Notes: generated from the sequence alone by a model not told the origin. Numbered from the stretch's first letter, positions 17,206 to 27,700 are shown. The stretch: DNA of 64,000 bases from Alishewanella metallidurans (GCF_036983985.1 NZ_JALAHQ010000001.1:868001-932000), one strand, 5' to 3'. Translations and numbers: made by a program.

Positions 17206-17698
17206 CGTTGGTTTATTATTTTTGCTGGGTATGTTGTCATTTTCAGCAGTGGCACTACCAGAGTTAAACACTGTGGGGCAGGGCTCGTATCGATATTTAT
17301 TTTGGCAGCTATACGATGCCAGATTAGCAACACCAAACGGTGAATTTAGTGATTATAAAACCAGCAGCCCTTTATTGTTAGAGCTTGAGTACAAACGAAA
17401 AATAGCTAAAGACGATATTATCACAGCTACACTAGAGCAGTGGCAAAAACTAAATAATGTTGCTAAAAGCCAACAAGATAACTGGGTAGTGCAGCTTGGT
17501 AAATTGTGGCGCGACGTAGATAAAGGTGACAAGCTTTCTGCATTAATGCAACAAGATGGCAGTGTAGTGTTTTATTTCAATGGTGAAGAAACCGGCAAAG
17601 TAACTGACACTGAATTTGGCCCTGCATTTTTTGATATTTGGCTTAGCCCACAGAGCAGTGCGCCCAAACTACGCCGTCAATTAATAACGGCGCAGTAA
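17189..17698 (+). CDS. Chalcone isomerase-like exported protein
   Basis: This is a 169-aa protein with a signal peptide (M-Y-R-L-T-S-V-G-L-L-F-L-L-G-M-L-S-F-S-A-V-A) and a chalcone-isomerase-like domain. Typical features are the early Y-L-F-W-Q-L-Y-D-A-R-L strand and the late F-F-D-I-W-L-S-P block. Bacterial members are usually not flavonoid enzymes and may bind fatty acids. The start at 17189 has AAGGA seven bases upstream and is preferred to an in-frame upstream start at 17156. It closes the SDR-DUF2878 operon, ending 12 bp from the convergent phosphatase gene. Confidence 0.8.
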   Translation: MYRLTSVGLLFLLGMLSFSAVALPELNTVGQGSYRYLFWQLYDARLATPNGEFSDYKTSSPLLLELEYKRKIAKDDIITATLEQWQKLNNVAKSQQDNWVVQLGKLWRDVDKGDKLSALMQQDGSVVFYFNGEETGKVTDTEFGPAFFDIWLSPQSSAPKLRRQLITAQ

Positions 17699-17710
17699 GG
17701 TAGTACGGGT

Positions 17711-19009
17711 TTATTTAGTTTGCTGAATATACTGAATTAGCTTTTTGGCAATATCAGTATTGTCTTGAAAGCCGGTAAACTCGTCGCGCCATTTGCCGTA
17801 GGCTAATACCGCAACATCAGTAGCGGTATGGCCAGAGGTAGTCCAACCGGTGTAGGAATATTTAGCTACTAACTGGTTAGATAGTTTACGCAGCTCAGTT
17901 TCGTCTTGTTGTCTGGTGCTAAGTAACGTGGCTTGTTCGGTGTCAGTTAGCTCAATTGAGGTTAACTGTGTCCATAACTCCAGCGCGGCCTTATCTGAAT
18001 CAGCGTGTTTTAATTGGCTGGCAATGCTGCGGCCAGTGGCTTTAACTTTTTTCACTACATCAGGTAGCCATAAATATTTACCTGCGGCGCCCAATGTCAT
18101 ACCGCCAGTTTCATGATCGGCAGTAATAACTAACAACGTATCAGGATGTGCATCCACATAAGCTTTGGCTACCGCAATGGCTTTAGCAAAATCGTCCATT
18201 TCTGCCATCGCGCAGGCAATATCATTGTCATGGCCACACCAATCAATTTGGCTGCCTTCTACCATTAGCACAAAACCTTTTTTCGCCGGTGTTAATAGCG
18301 CAAGTGCTTTTTCAGTTAAGGTAGCTAGCTGGCGAGGTTGCTCGGTATTTAATGCTGCCGGCAACGCCGTTTCTGCTAACAATGCCATTGCAGGCATCTT
18401 GGTTAAGCTATCCAGTTTTTGCCAGCTATCAGTGTATTGAAACCCCAACTGTTTAAGCTCGGTGATCAAATTTCTATCTTCCCGCACAAAGTAATCAGTA
18501 CCGCCGCCTAACATAACGTCGGCTACCGGCAGGTCGTTTATACGATAATCGACATACATATCGGCAATTTCATTGTAATTGCGACGGCTTTTGTTATGGG
18601 CCAAAAATGCGGCTGGCGTAGCATGGTTTATTTGCGAGCTGGCGACAATGCCATTAGCTTTACCTTGGCGTTTCGCTAACTGCATCATAGTGCCAATTGG
18701 AATATGTTGGCGGTTAACCGATATCGCTCCATTGTAACTTTTTTCACCAGTAGCAAGCGCGGTAGCACCTGCAGCAGAGTCGGTTACATAGGTGTCATCA
18801 TCAGGGTAGGTGCTGGCCATACCTCGCCATAGCTCGTCAAAAATGGTGTTTTCTACCGCTTTGGTGCTGGTGTCGTCATTATAATAGCGATAAGCCGATA
18901 GGTAAGTTGGCCCCATGCCATCACCTATCATATAAATAATATTCTTCGGTGCAGCTAGAGTGGCCGTAGGCACAAGTAGCAAACACAACGACAATAAATG
19001 TGGGCGCAT
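17711..19009 (-). CDS. Alkaline phosphatase (PhoA superfamily)
   Basis: This is a 432-aa periplasmic phosphomonoesterase. The signal peptide is at 1-20 (L-L-S-L-C-L-L-L-V-P-T-A-T-L-A-A). The metal Asp30 is in M-I-G-D-G-M-G. The nucleophile Ser78 is in the D-S-A-A-G-A-T-A-L-A-T-G block. The late I-T-A-D-H-E-T-G-G motif supplies further zinc ligands. E-G-S-Q-I-D-W-C-G-H-D carries the other Asp/His ligands. It is monocistronic. A candidate promoter lies 39-66 bp upstream of the start; no clear double Pho box was found. Confidence 0.93.
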   Translation of the reverse strand: MRPHLLSLCLLLVPTATLAAPKNIIYMIGDGMGPTYLSAYRYYNDDTSTKAVENTIFDELWRGMASTYPDDDTYVTDSAAGATALATGEKSYNGAISVNRQHIPIGTMMQLAKRQGKANGIVASSQINHATPAAFLAHNKSRRNYNEIADMYVDYRINDLPVADVMLGGGTDYFVREDRNLITELKQLGFQYTDSWQKLDSLTKMPAMALLAETALPAALNTEQPRQLATLTEKALALLTPAKKGFVLMVEGSQIDWCGHDNDIACAMAEMDDFAKAIAVAKAYVDAHPDTLLVITADHETGGMTLGAAGKYLWLPDVVKKVKATGRSIASQLKHADSDKAALELWTQLTSIELTDTEQATLLSTRQQDETELRKLSNQLVAKYSYTGWTTSGHTATDVAVLAYGKWRDEFTGFQDNTDIAKKLIQYIQQTK

Positions 19010-19047
19010 AGAAATTACCTTATTAGAGCTTGATGTTCTTAATTGCT

Positions 19048-19075
19048 AGTGTACTTTATAGCGTAACTATGACAA
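19048..19075 (-). promoter_or_regulatory. Candidate sigma-70 promoter of the alkaline phosphatase gene
   Basis: On the minus strand TTGTCA (19070-19075) and TACACT (19048-19053) are 16 nt apart, ending 38 bp before the start codon. Resemblance to a half Pho box (TTGTCAT) is noted but not convincing. Confidence 0.4.
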
Positions 19076-19203
19076 AGCGATGTCGATAAAGCGCTACTTT
19101 AGTAAGCTTAATGCTCTATTTGGCATTTATTGCCGAGTAATAGTAAATTAGCGTGCAATGGAACTGAATTAAAACTAAATACTCGAATACAGAATTAATC
19201 TGC

Positions 19204-19227
19204 TTAGCGGCTGAGGGCAGCCGCTAA
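19204..19227. other. Strong hairpin in the leader of the methyltransferase gene
   Basis: A perfect 10-bp stem (19204-19213 with 19218-19227) has an AGGG loop. No T run follows on either strand, so it is not a standard terminator. It lies 33 bp before the ATG and could be in the 5' leader. Confidence 0.5.
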
Positions 19228-19260
19228 TTGGCAGTATTAGTTATTAGTAAGGCTAGAAGT

Positions 19261-20112
19261 ATGTCAATAATTATTAGAAAAAAGACAATGGTATTATCGT
19301 TATTATTTAGCTGCTTAACCAGTTTCCCCAGTTTAGCTTCAGTAAATGATAACGTTGAAGCGTTGACACTGTTTGCTAACTCTGAAGTACGCAGTAGTGA
19401 AAATAGACAGCGCAATCTATACCGACATCCTGCTGAAACGCTAGATTTTTTTGGCGTGCAACCACAGATGTCGGTGCTTGAAGTGTGGCCGGGCCACGGT
19501 TGGTATACTGAAATACTGGCGCCTTATCTTAAAGATAATGGCAAATTAACCCTAGCGCAGTTTCGCCACAATGATGGTAAATTTAAAAACGAACGCAGTA
19601 TTTTTTGGGCGCGGGTTAGCCAACATTTGGCGCAACGTATTGCCAATGAAGCAAGCTTTTTTGGTGAACCAACCTTAATAGAATTAGATCCGCCGACATT
19701 TTATCCGCCGCAGCATGAACAGTTTGATATGGTGTTAACCTTTCGCAACGCACATATTTGGAATGACGATGGTAATTTGTCAACAACATTGGAAACCTTG
19801 TTTCAAGCGCTAAAACCAGGTGGTGTGCTGGGTATGGTGGAACATCGCGCAGCACGCTTATCGGACATTTCTAGCTCGGCAGTAGATGGCTATTTAGATG
19901 AGGCTTATGTAATTAAAGTGGCTGAATCTGCAGGTTTTACTTTGGTTGCCACTAGCGAGTTAAATGCAAACCTTAAGGACACGAAAAATTATCCTAAAGG
20001 TGTTTATGCCTTGCCACCAACCCTTGCTATGGGGCAGGATAATAAAGCAGCCTATCTGGCTATTGGCGAGAGTGATCGTATGACGCTTAAATTTGTTAAA
20101 CCTACACGCTAA
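19261..20112 (+). CDS. Exported class I SAM-dependent methyltransferase-like protein
   Basis: This is a 283-aa protein with an apparent signal peptide (basic I-R-K-K, then V-L-S-L-L-F-S-C-L-T-S-F-P-S-L-A-S). A Rossmann methyltransferase domain follows: the SAM site is V-L-E-V-W-P-G-H-G-W-Y-T, then F-D-M-V-L-T-F-R-N-A-H as motif IV and L-K-P-G-G-V-L-G as motif V. It resembles the predicted methyltransferase group with R-x-x-x-x-R-D/N-x-x-R-H-P near the start. A methyltransferase exported to a compartment without SAM is odd, but this family commonly has signal peptides. ATG 19288 is an alternative start that keeps the signal. Substrate unknown. Confidence 0.8.
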   Translation: MSIIIRKKTMVLSLLFSCLTSFPSLASVNDNVEALTLFANSEVRSSENRQRNLYRHPAETLDFFGVQPQMSVLEVWPGHGWYTEILAPYLKDNGKLTLAQFRHNDGKFKNERSIFWARVSQHLAQRIANEASFFGEPTLIELDPPTFYPPQHEQFDMVLTFRNAHIWNDDGNLSTTLETLFQALKPGGVLGMVEHRAARLSDISSSAVDGYLDEAYVIKVAESAGFTLVATSELNANLKDTKNYPKGVYALPPTLAMGQDNKAAYLAIGESDRMTLKFVKPTR

Positions 20113-20276
20113 TGCTGCTAATTGTGCAAAATTAATAATTGTGGGATGATTACCGGCTAGAGTAAATGCTCCAATATGCCACCGGGCTATCACCGGGCTA
20201 TGAAAGTGCAGCTGCAGATTGCATGCCGAGTGTTTCATATATATACAATAATAACCTTAGATAAGAGGAGAAGACG

Positions 20277-21932
20277 GTGGATAGAGTGTGGTTAAAACGT
20301 TACCCGTCAGGTGTACCCGCAGAGATTAATGCCGATTATTTCCCGTCATTATTAGATATTTTCAGCCAAAGCATTGCGCAATATCCGAATAAAACTGCCT
20401 TTATTAATATGGGTAAAGGTATTAGTTATCAGGAGCTTGATAAGAAAAGCACCGCGTTTGCAGCCTATTTGCAAACTGAGCTAGGCCTAAAAAAAGGTGA
20501 CGCCGTTGCCATAATGATGCCTAACCTGCTGCAATATCCTATTGTACTTATGGGGATACTGCGTGCCGGTTGTACCGTAGTTAACGTTAATCCGTTATAC
20601 ACAGCGCGCGAATTGGAGCATCAGCTTAGCGACTCTAAAGCTAAAACCATTATTATTGTCGAAAACTTTGCCCATACCTTAGCGGCTGTTGAAAATAAGC
20701 TGCACCTAGAACACGTTATTCTTACTAAGATGGGTGATTGCTTAGGTACGCTTAAAGGTACTGCTGTCAATTTAGTCGTTAAGTACATTAAAAAATTAGT
20801 ACCTGCATATAAATTAGATAAGTTTGTGCGCTTTAATGACACCTTAGCAAAAGGTGCCACGCTCAGTTACAGCCAGCCCGTTATGCAGGGTAGCGATATT
20901 GCCTTTTTGCAATATACCGGCGGTACTACTGGTGTGTCTAAAGGCGCAATGCTAACCCATCGCAATATGGTGGGTAACTTAGAACAAGTTAGTGGTTGCT
21001 TAGACACCTTTTTAGAGAAAGGTCACGAGCACGTCGTAACCGCGTTGCCGCTGTACCATATCTTTGCTTTAACGGCTAACTTCTTCACATTCTTCAAATA
21101 TGGTGGTACTAACCTTTTAATCACTAACCCACGTGATATGCCTGGTTTTGTTAAAGAGCTCAGCAAGTTTCCGTTTACAGCTATTACCGGGGTTAATACC
21201 TTATTTAATGGTTTATTAAATACCCCTGGTTTTAAAGATCTTAACTTCTCTACCCTTAGGTTGTCGTTAGGCGGTGGCATGGCAGTGCAACGCCCAGTAG
21301 CCGAGCGTTGGCAAAAAACTACCGGTACGCGTTTAGTTGAAGGTTATGGCTTAACAGAGTGTTGCCCTTTAGTTACGGTAAGCCCATACGATTTAGACTC
21401 ATTTAACGGCAGTATTGGTTTGCCAGCACCATCAACGGATATTCGTTTAGTTGACGAAGCTGGTAATGATGTACCTGCAGGTGAAGCTGGTGAAATGTTA
21501 GTCAAGGGACCGCAAGTCATGCTTGGCTACCTAAACCGACCTGAAGAGACTGACAAAGTATTAAAAGACGGCTGGCTTTATACTGGCGATATTGCCCGTA
21601 TGGACGAACAAGGCTTCTTCTATATTGTTGATCGTAAGAAAGATATGATTTTGGTATCGGGTTTTAACGTTTACCCGAACGAAATTGAAGAAGTGGTTGC
21701 AATGAATGAAAAGGTACTTGAAGTTGCCGCGGTTGGCGTACCTAACGAAGCAACTGGTGAAGCGGTTAAATTATTCATTGTGAAAAAGGATCAATCTTTA
21801 ACCGAAAAAGAAATTATCCAACATTGTCGTGAACAATTAACGGGCTATAAAGTGCCGAAACTGGTAGAATTTCGCACCGAATTGCCTAAAACCAATGTCG
21901 GCAAAATTTTACGTCGCGAACTTCGCGGCTAA
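20277..21932 (+). CDS. fadD: Long-chain fatty acid-CoA ligase FadD
   Basis: FadD activates fatty acids to acyl-CoA at the inner face of the membrane for beta-oxidation. The 551 aa carry the AMP-forming P-loop Y-T-G-G-T-T-G-V-S-K-G-A at about 213-224, the G-Y-G-L-T-E-C-C-P motif near 360, the fatty-acyl signature D-G-W-L-Y-T-G-D near 433, and the catalytic lysine region K-T-N-V-G-K-I-L-R-R at the end. The start is GTG with AGAGGAGA upstream, as the N-terminus M-D-R-V-W-L-K-R-Y matches FadD proteins. It is followed by a terminator and then rnd; fadD-rnd adjacency is common in gammaproteobacteria. Confidence 0.95.
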   Translation: MDRVWLKRYPSGVPAEINADYFPSLLDIFSQSIAQYPNKTAFINMGKGISYQELDKKSTAFAAYLQTELGLKKGDAVAIMMPNLLQYPIVLMGILRAGCTVVNVNPLYTARELEHQLSDSKAKTIIIVENFAHTLAAVENKLHLEHVILTKMGDCLGTLKGTAVNLVVKYIKKLVPAYKLDKFVRFNDTLAKGATLSYSQPVMQGSDIAFLQYTGGTTGVSKGAMLTHRNMVGNLEQVSGCLDTFLEKGHEHVVTALPLYHIFALTANFFTFFKYGGTNLLITNPRDMPGFVKELSKFPFTAITGVNTLFNGLLNTPGFKDLNFSTLRLSLGGGMAVQRPVAERWQKTTGTRLVEGYGLTECCPLVTVSPYDLDSFNGSIGLPAPSTDIRLVDEAGNDVPAGEAGEMLVKGPQVMLGYLNRPEETDKVLKDGWLYTGDIARMDEQGFFYIVDRKKDMILVSGFNVYPNEIEEVVAMNEKVLEVAAVGVPNEATGEAVKLFIVKKDQSLTEKEIIQHCREQLTGYKVPKLVEFRTELPKTNVGKILRRELRG

Positions 21933-21944
21933 CCGCTTGTACAA

Positions 21945-21972
21945 CAAAAGCCGGCTTAGAAGCCGGCTTTTG
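21945..21972 (+). terminator. Rho-independent terminator of fadD
   Basis: A perfect 12-bp stem (21945-21956 with 21961-21972) has a 4-nt loop and a T-rich arm. It lies 12 bp after the fadD stop. Confidence 0.9.
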
Positions 21973-22007
21973 TTTGTAAGATAGACAAGAAACAATACAG
22001 GTAACAG

Positions 22008-23141
22008 ATGACAGGTTTAATTACTGACAACATCGCGTTGGCAACATATTGTCAGCAAGTCGCTAATAGCAAAGTATTAGCCATGGACACCGAGTTTATT
22101 CGTCAAAGTACACTCGCACCCAAATTAGGCCTTATTCAGTTATTTGATGGTCATACCTTGGCATTGGTTGACCCGCTAACCATTTCAGATTGGCAACCGC
22201 TGAAGCGGTTAATGTCAGATCAGGGCATCGTTAAGCTATTGCATTCATGTAGCGAAGATATCGAAGCGCTGGCTACTATTGGCGTGTACGACATTGCCCC
22301 GTTATTTGATACCCAGTTGGCTGCCGAACTTATTGGCTGGGGCACCAGCATGGGCTATGCGCGCTTGGTTGAGCAACTAAGCGGAGAAGTACTAGACAAA
22401 AGTGAATCGCGTACCGACTGGTTAGCACGGCCTTTAGCCGAAACCCAGTTAATTTATGCCGCCAACGATGTACACTTTTTATTTCCGTTGTACGAAAAGT
22501 TATTAAGTCATATGTCAGAGTTGCAGCATCAGTTATTGCTGCAAGAAGGCCAGCAGCTGATGCATCGGCGTGAACAACTGCTGCCGCTGGAATACAAATA
22601 TTTAGAAATAAAAAATAGCTGGCTGTTAACACCAAGAGAGCTGTCGGTGTTACGCGAATTAGCCGGATGGCGTTACCGTTATGCCCAGCAGCGAGATTTA
22701 GCACTAGGCTTAATTTTAAAAGATATTCATTTAATCGAGTTAGCTAAACGCCGGCCGGCAACGGCAGAAAGCTTGCTTAACATTCCAGGTATGCCGCCAC
22801 GTGATGTAAGACGCCACGCCAAGCTATTAGTTGATCTTATTGGCCAAGCTAAAGAGCAACCCATTATTACCTGCCCACAGCGCTTTTATCACGAAGCGCA
22901 GTTTCCTGGCTACAAAGAAACCGTTAACGAGCTAACTAAAGCGGTAAAGGTATCGGCCGACGAGCTGGGCATACCCAGTGGCTTTATGTCCGTAAAACGC
23001 CAGTTAAACGAATACCTAAACTGGTGCTGGCGCGTATCCGACACCGAACGTCAGCAGCTTCCTATGCCTGAATACCTTAAAGGCTGGCGCGCTGAGTATT
23101 TACTGCCATTCCTTCCACGGCCCGAACATATTATTAAGTAA
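22008..23141 (+). CDS. rnd: Ribonuclease D
   Basis: This is a 3'-5' exonuclease for tRNA 3' end maturation. The 377 aa contain the DEDD nuclease motifs (M-D-T-E-F near 26, a mid D-I-E-A-L region, and the Y-A-A-N-D-V-H-F-L motif near 153). An HRDC domain at about 210-290 (L-A-G-W-R-Y-R-Y-A-Q-Q-R-D) and a second C-terminal helical domain follow. Length matches E. coli RNase D. It lies between two terminators and is likely its own transcription unit. Confidence 0.95.
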   Translation: MTGLITDNIALATYCQQVANSKVLAMDTEFIRQSTLAPKLGLIQLFDGHTLALVDPLTISDWQPLKRLMSDQGIVKLLHSCSEDIEALATIGVYDIAPLFDTQLAAELIGWGTSMGYARLVEQLSGEVLDKSESRTDWLARPLAETQLIYAANDVHFLFPLYEKLLSHMSELQHQLLLQEGQQLMHRREQLLPLEYKYLEIKNSWLLTPRELSVLRELAGWRYRYAQQRDLALGLILKDIHLIELAKRRPATAESLLNIPGMPPRDVRRHAKLLVDLIGQAKEQPIITCPQRFYHEAQFPGYKETVNELTKAVKVSADELGIPSGFMSVKRQLNEYLNWCWRVSDTERQQLPMPEYLKGWRAEYLLPFLPRPEHIIK

Positions 23142-23167
23142 GTTATATCAGCAAAAAAAGTAACAGC

Positions 23168-23209
23168 GCGTTAACCTGTCTAATTTTTAGATAGGTTAAC
23201 GCGATTTTA
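23168..23209 (+). terminator. Rho-independent terminator of rnd
   Basis: A 10-bp outer stem (23168-23177 with 23193-23202) is extended inward by a GU pair and 4 bp, followed by ATTTTAT. It is 26 bp past the rnd stop. Confidence 0.85.
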
Positions 23210-23286
23210 TCCTTAAATTATTTTTGATCCCATTACAAAATGCCCGCGTAACAATTCAGCAACTAATAACTGAAGGGTTACTAATA

Positions 23287-24675
23287 ATGAAAATAATGAC
23301 ACACTTTGCTATACCGGCTGTTTTGTCTGTTTCACTTAGCGGCTGCTTTTTAGATAGCGACTCAAAGGATGAAACCTCGGCCACTCCCACGCCAACACCA
23401 CCGGCTGTAGTAAACGCTAGCCTACAGGTGGTACATACTGCCCTTGATGCACCCAACGTAAATGTTAAAGCCAACGGTAATACCGTGATTGAAAACCTGA
23501 TGTTTGCTCAAGCGTCGGATGTGCTGTCATTAGCTCCAGCAAAATACAGTGTTGCTGTTGATGCTATTTTACCGGGTGAGGGTAATACCGCTACGGTAAT
23601 TGGCCCGTTAGACTTAGCTTTAGCAGAAGCTACACGTTACACCGTATTTGCTGTTGGTAGCGTAGCTGAGCAAACGTTAGAGCCATTAGTGGTAACTGGC
23701 TCGGTAAATGACGTAGCTGCAGGTAAAATTCGTTTACAGGTAGTGCATGCGGCAGCTACAGCACCCGAGGTCGATATTCATGTTACTGCACCTAATGCTG
23801 AGCTGGGTTCACCACTTGCTACTTTAATGTACAAAGACTCTACCGACTACGTTGAAGTAGACCCAGGGCAGTATCAGGTGCGTATTACACTACCAGGCAC
23901 TAAGACTGTGGTATTTGATAGTGGTACTTTAGCGCTAACTACCGCCGGCACCGATCTGGTGGTTGCGGCTATCGATACCCGTTTCTCAGGTGCGTCACCA
24001 GTATCGTTATTGGCAATAGGCCAAGATGGCAGCGAAACAGATATTCTTGATGTTGGCGCCACCGCTTCAGTGCGCGTAGTACATAACGTATCTGACGCAC
24101 CAGCGGTAGATGTAATTGTCAATGACACTATTACGCTAGTTGATGCGTTGCAGTTTCCTGATTTTACCGGTTACGTGGGTGTAGCGCCGGATACTTACAA
24201 CGTAAAAGTTGCGGCCGATGCCGACAACAGTGTTGTTGTTATTGATGCTGATTTAACCCTAGAGCCGGGTGCGTTTTATAGCGTATTGGCTGTAGGTGCA
24301 TTAGGTGAGAATAGCATTGAGCCTTTAGTGCTTGCCGACATGCCACGTCGTATTGCCACCGCAGCTCAGGTGCGTATTGTGCACGGTTCTACTTTGGCAG
24401 GTAATGTTGATATTTATGTTACAGCGACAGCAGATATCACTGCTGCGACACCTGCTTTTGCTGCCGTCCCCTTTAAAGCTGAAACAGGCTATGTTTCATT
24501 AGCCGCTGGCGACTATGTAGTAACAGTAACGCCAGCTGGCAGTAAAACTGCTGCTATAGGCCCGGTGGTGTTATCGCTTCAAGCTAATAGTATTTACACC
24601 GCAATTGCGCGTGATGGCGTAGGCTTAACCGCTGATGTTGGGTTAATTTTAATGGATGACTTTGTGCAGCCATAA
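23287..24675 (+). CDS. DUF4397-repeat lipoprotein
   Basis: This is a 462-aa predicted lipoprotein. The signal peptide ends in a lipobox (S-L-S-G-C, Cys19), followed by a Thr/Pro linker. Four DUF4397 beta repeats follow, each beginning with a V-R-V-V-H-x-x-x-D-A-P-x-V-D-V-like strand (about residues 44, 150, 255 and 360). The residue after the Cys is Phe, so outer-membrane sorting is likely. The family is surface-exposed and of unknown function. The start at 23287 has AAGGG upstream; an upstream in-frame TTG would spoil the signal peptide. Confidence 0.85.
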   Translation: MKIMTHFAIPAVLSVSLSGCFLDSDSKDETSATPTPTPPAVVNASLQVVHTALDAPNVNVKANGNTVIENLMFAQASDVLSLAPAKYSVAVDAILPGEGNTATVIGPLDLALAEATRYTVFAVGSVAEQTLEPLVVTGSVNDVAAGKIRLQVVHAAATAPEVDIHVTAPNAELGSPLATLMYKDSTDYVEVDPGQYQVRITLPGTKTVVFDSGTLALTTAGTDLVVAAIDTRFSGASPVSLLAIGQDGSETDILDVGATASVRVVHNVSDAPAVDVIVNDTITLVDALQFPDFTGYVGVAPDTYNVKVAADADNSVVVIDADLTLEPGAFYSVLAVGALGENSIEPLVLADMPRRIATAAQVRIVHGSTLAGNVDIYVTATADITAATPAFAAVPFKAETGYVSLAAGDYVVTVTPAGSKTAAIGPVVLSLQANSIYTAIARDGVGLTADVGLILMDDFVQP

Positions 24676-24718
24676 GCAAGAACAACCTTATTTAGGGTGG
24701 GACAGATTTAACGAAATG

Positions 24719-24746
24719 AAAAAGGCTGCAGTGAAGCAGCCTTTTT
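24719..24746. terminator. Bidirectional terminator between the DUF4397 lipoprotein and the tricorn-like gene
   Basis: An 11-bp perfect stem (24719-24729 with 24736-24746) has a 6-nt loop, with A5 and T5 at its feet. It lies between convergent genes. Confidence 0.9.
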
Positions 24747-24774
24747 GGTTATTTAATAACTAGCAGTAGTGTTG

Positions 24775-27700
24775 TTACAAACCCAGTTGCTGAGGCATGG
24801 CTGGGGCTTGGCTATGATCGGCTGGTGGGTTAGCTTTTAATTGCTCTAACGTATAGCTAATTGCGCGCTCTAATTGCACATCAATACCTTTATTTACAGC
24901 AATTGGGTCAAGCTCGACTTCAATGTCTGGCGCTACGCCTTCGTTTTCTACCCGCCATTCACCATCGGCAGTATAAAAGCGGAAAAACGGTACTACGTGA
25001 AAGCCGCCATCAATCATATTTGGGTTTGCAGAAATACCAATTAAGCCACCCCAAGTGCGGGTGCCAATGGTTTTGCCTAACTTTAAGTATTTAAATGCCC
25101 AAGGTAAGAAGTCGCCACCTGAACCGGCATCTTGGTCAATTAGCATAGTTTTCGGGCCATGAATAGCGCCACCTGGAGTGGTAAAGCCTAAGCCATCACG
25201 GTCTTTCCAACCTGATAAAAATGGCCGACTTAAAATGTCAGTAATATAGTTAGCTGCTTGGCCACCACCATTTTTACGCTCATCAATAATTAATGCCGGT
25301 TTATCTACCTGCGCAAAAAACATCCGGTTAAAAAAGTAAAAGCCACCATCAGCCGTGTTAGGTAAATACACATACGCCAGCTTACCGTTGGATTTCTTGT
25401 CAACTAACTGTCTATTTTGCTCTACCCAATGCCAAAGCCGTAATTGGCTTTCATTCGCCACCGGCTCAACCGTAATATTGCGGCTGTTTTTACCGTTGCT
25501 ATTGTCGGCAAGGGTTAGTACTAGCTGCTTTTTGATAGTGTTCTCTAAGCGTTGGTAAATATTTTCACTGGCAAACAGCGGCTTACCGTTAATGGCGAGC
25601 AGGTACTCACCATCTTTAGCGGCAGCACCAGGTACCGCCAGTGGCGCTTTTAAAAACGGTGACCAGCGATCGCCCTGATACACGGTGCTTATTTGATAGC
25701 GATTATCATGGATGGTGAAGTCGGCACCGAGTAAACCCACGTTATTGCTTGGCTCTTGATGTATATCGCCGCCGCCAATGCGGTTATGGCCAACTTGCAG
25801 CTCGGCAATCATGGCTACTAGTACATCGTTTAAATCTTCACGGCGTTGCACGTGCTTTAACATAGGCTGATATTTTTCGTACATAGCCTGCCAATTAATG
25901 CCATGCATTTTGGCATCATAAAAATAGTTTTGCTGCATACGCCATGCATCATCAAAAATTTGTTGCCATTCTTGAACTGGATCAACAAAGCTTTTGACGT
26001 CCGCTAAACTTATATCTTTGGCTTTGGGCTTTTCAACGGCATCGGCAATTTTTAGGCTATTAGTATCTGAGATTAACAAGAGTTTTTTACCATCAGCACT
26101 CAAGCTAAAAGCGGATAATTTGTCTTGAATTTCGCTGCTGGTTTTTTCTTTAAAGTCAAAACGATACAAGCTGGCATTATTATCATCTCTGGCTTGAGGT
26201 AATTCGTTGCTGCTGCCCGGTTGGCTGCGCTGTAAATAAAATAACGCACCATCATTAGCAACCGCTAAGCTGTCGTAGTTACGCTCAGCAATAGGTAAGG
26301 CAACAATGCGATGGTTTAAACCGGCTACATCCAGTTTAACTGGCGTTACTTTTTTGCTGGGTTTAGCTTTATCGTCAGCGTCAGTATTGGTGTCGGCTTT
26401 AGGTTCATCGCCGCTGTTAACCAATAACGGTGACTTACCATTAGCGGCCAGTATGGCGACATAAATTGCTTTACGAATAGGGCGCTCTTGGGTAGATAAA
26501 TCTAAGCCAACTTGAGACGGCCCGGTATTAACCGATGCGGTAAAGTATAAGTAATTGTCACTAAATGCGGGGTCATCCGCATGGCTTAAGCCATCAGTTA
26601 GCTGGACGTTTTTATTATTAGTAAAATCGAACAGTTTAATTTGGCTAAAGTAGTTTTCATTTGACACGGTGTAAGCCAAATAGCGGCTATCAGCGGAAAA
26701 GCTAACCTTAAATTCCGCACGGCGTAATGAGGTATCTAATTTTTGATTACTCTTTTTCTTGATGTCATAGGCATATAAATTTAAATGGTTATCTTGATAG
26801 ACAATACGATTACCGTCGGGCGACCAACTGAGTAAGGTTAAATAGCCATCGTTATTTAAGGCATAGGTTGTTGCTTCACTCATGCCGTCTTGGTTTTGAA
26901 TTAGCAGTTGATGCGTATTACCTTTATCTGACAGATAAGCCACTTGGCTGCCGTCTGGGCTCCACAAGCCAGAGAACTCACGAACGCCAGAGGTTTGCGT
27001 TAAATTACGGGTTGAACCATCTTCAACCGGTACGGTAAAAATATCGCCGCGTGCACTAACAATAACGCGTTGTCCCGTACTGGATAATTGCGCCGACGTT
27101 AAGTTTTGGCTAGCGTCTTTCCATTGCGCACGACGCTGTGCGGACTGCGTTTTAATATCGATATTAATTTGCTGGCTTTGGCCATTGTTTAAGTTTAATT
27201 GATATAAATAACCACCAGCGGCGTAAACAATAGCGTCACCATAGCCTGCTGCGGTTTCAATATCCCACTCTTGTAGCTGGGTTAACTGGCTAACTTTATT
27301 TGCTGTGTAGCTAAATAAATTAACCGCCTTATTATCACGGTCGGATAAAAAATATACGCTGTCATTAAGCCAAAACGGGTTAAATTCATTGGCATTGGGG
27401 TGTGGTATTTTTTCTAGGTTTTGTTTGGCTAAATCAATAATCCAGATTGGCGGTGTACTGCCGCCACGGTGTAAACGCCAACCGCTGGTGCCACTATAAG
27501 CCATGTTATTTGGCCGGTAGGCTAGCTTAGTGCCATCTTTAGACCATTTACCTTCAAAAGCGACAGCTGGCATAACTTTTTCTTCGTAGCCGCCGGTTAT
27601 GGCAACTTCAAATAATTGATTACTACGGCTATTGGCCACTTCGCGGTTTGAGGCAAACAGTACTTTTTTGCCATCAGGGCTCCAGCCATTTACCGTATCA

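Noticed and set aside
20165..20205. Short direct repeat CACCGGGCTAT before fadD
   Set aside because: There are only two adjacent copies with no palindrome or known operator; probably chance or slippage.
22330..22704. 124-codon open frame opposite rnd
   Set aside because: It is fully inside rnd on the other strand, with no recognisable domain.
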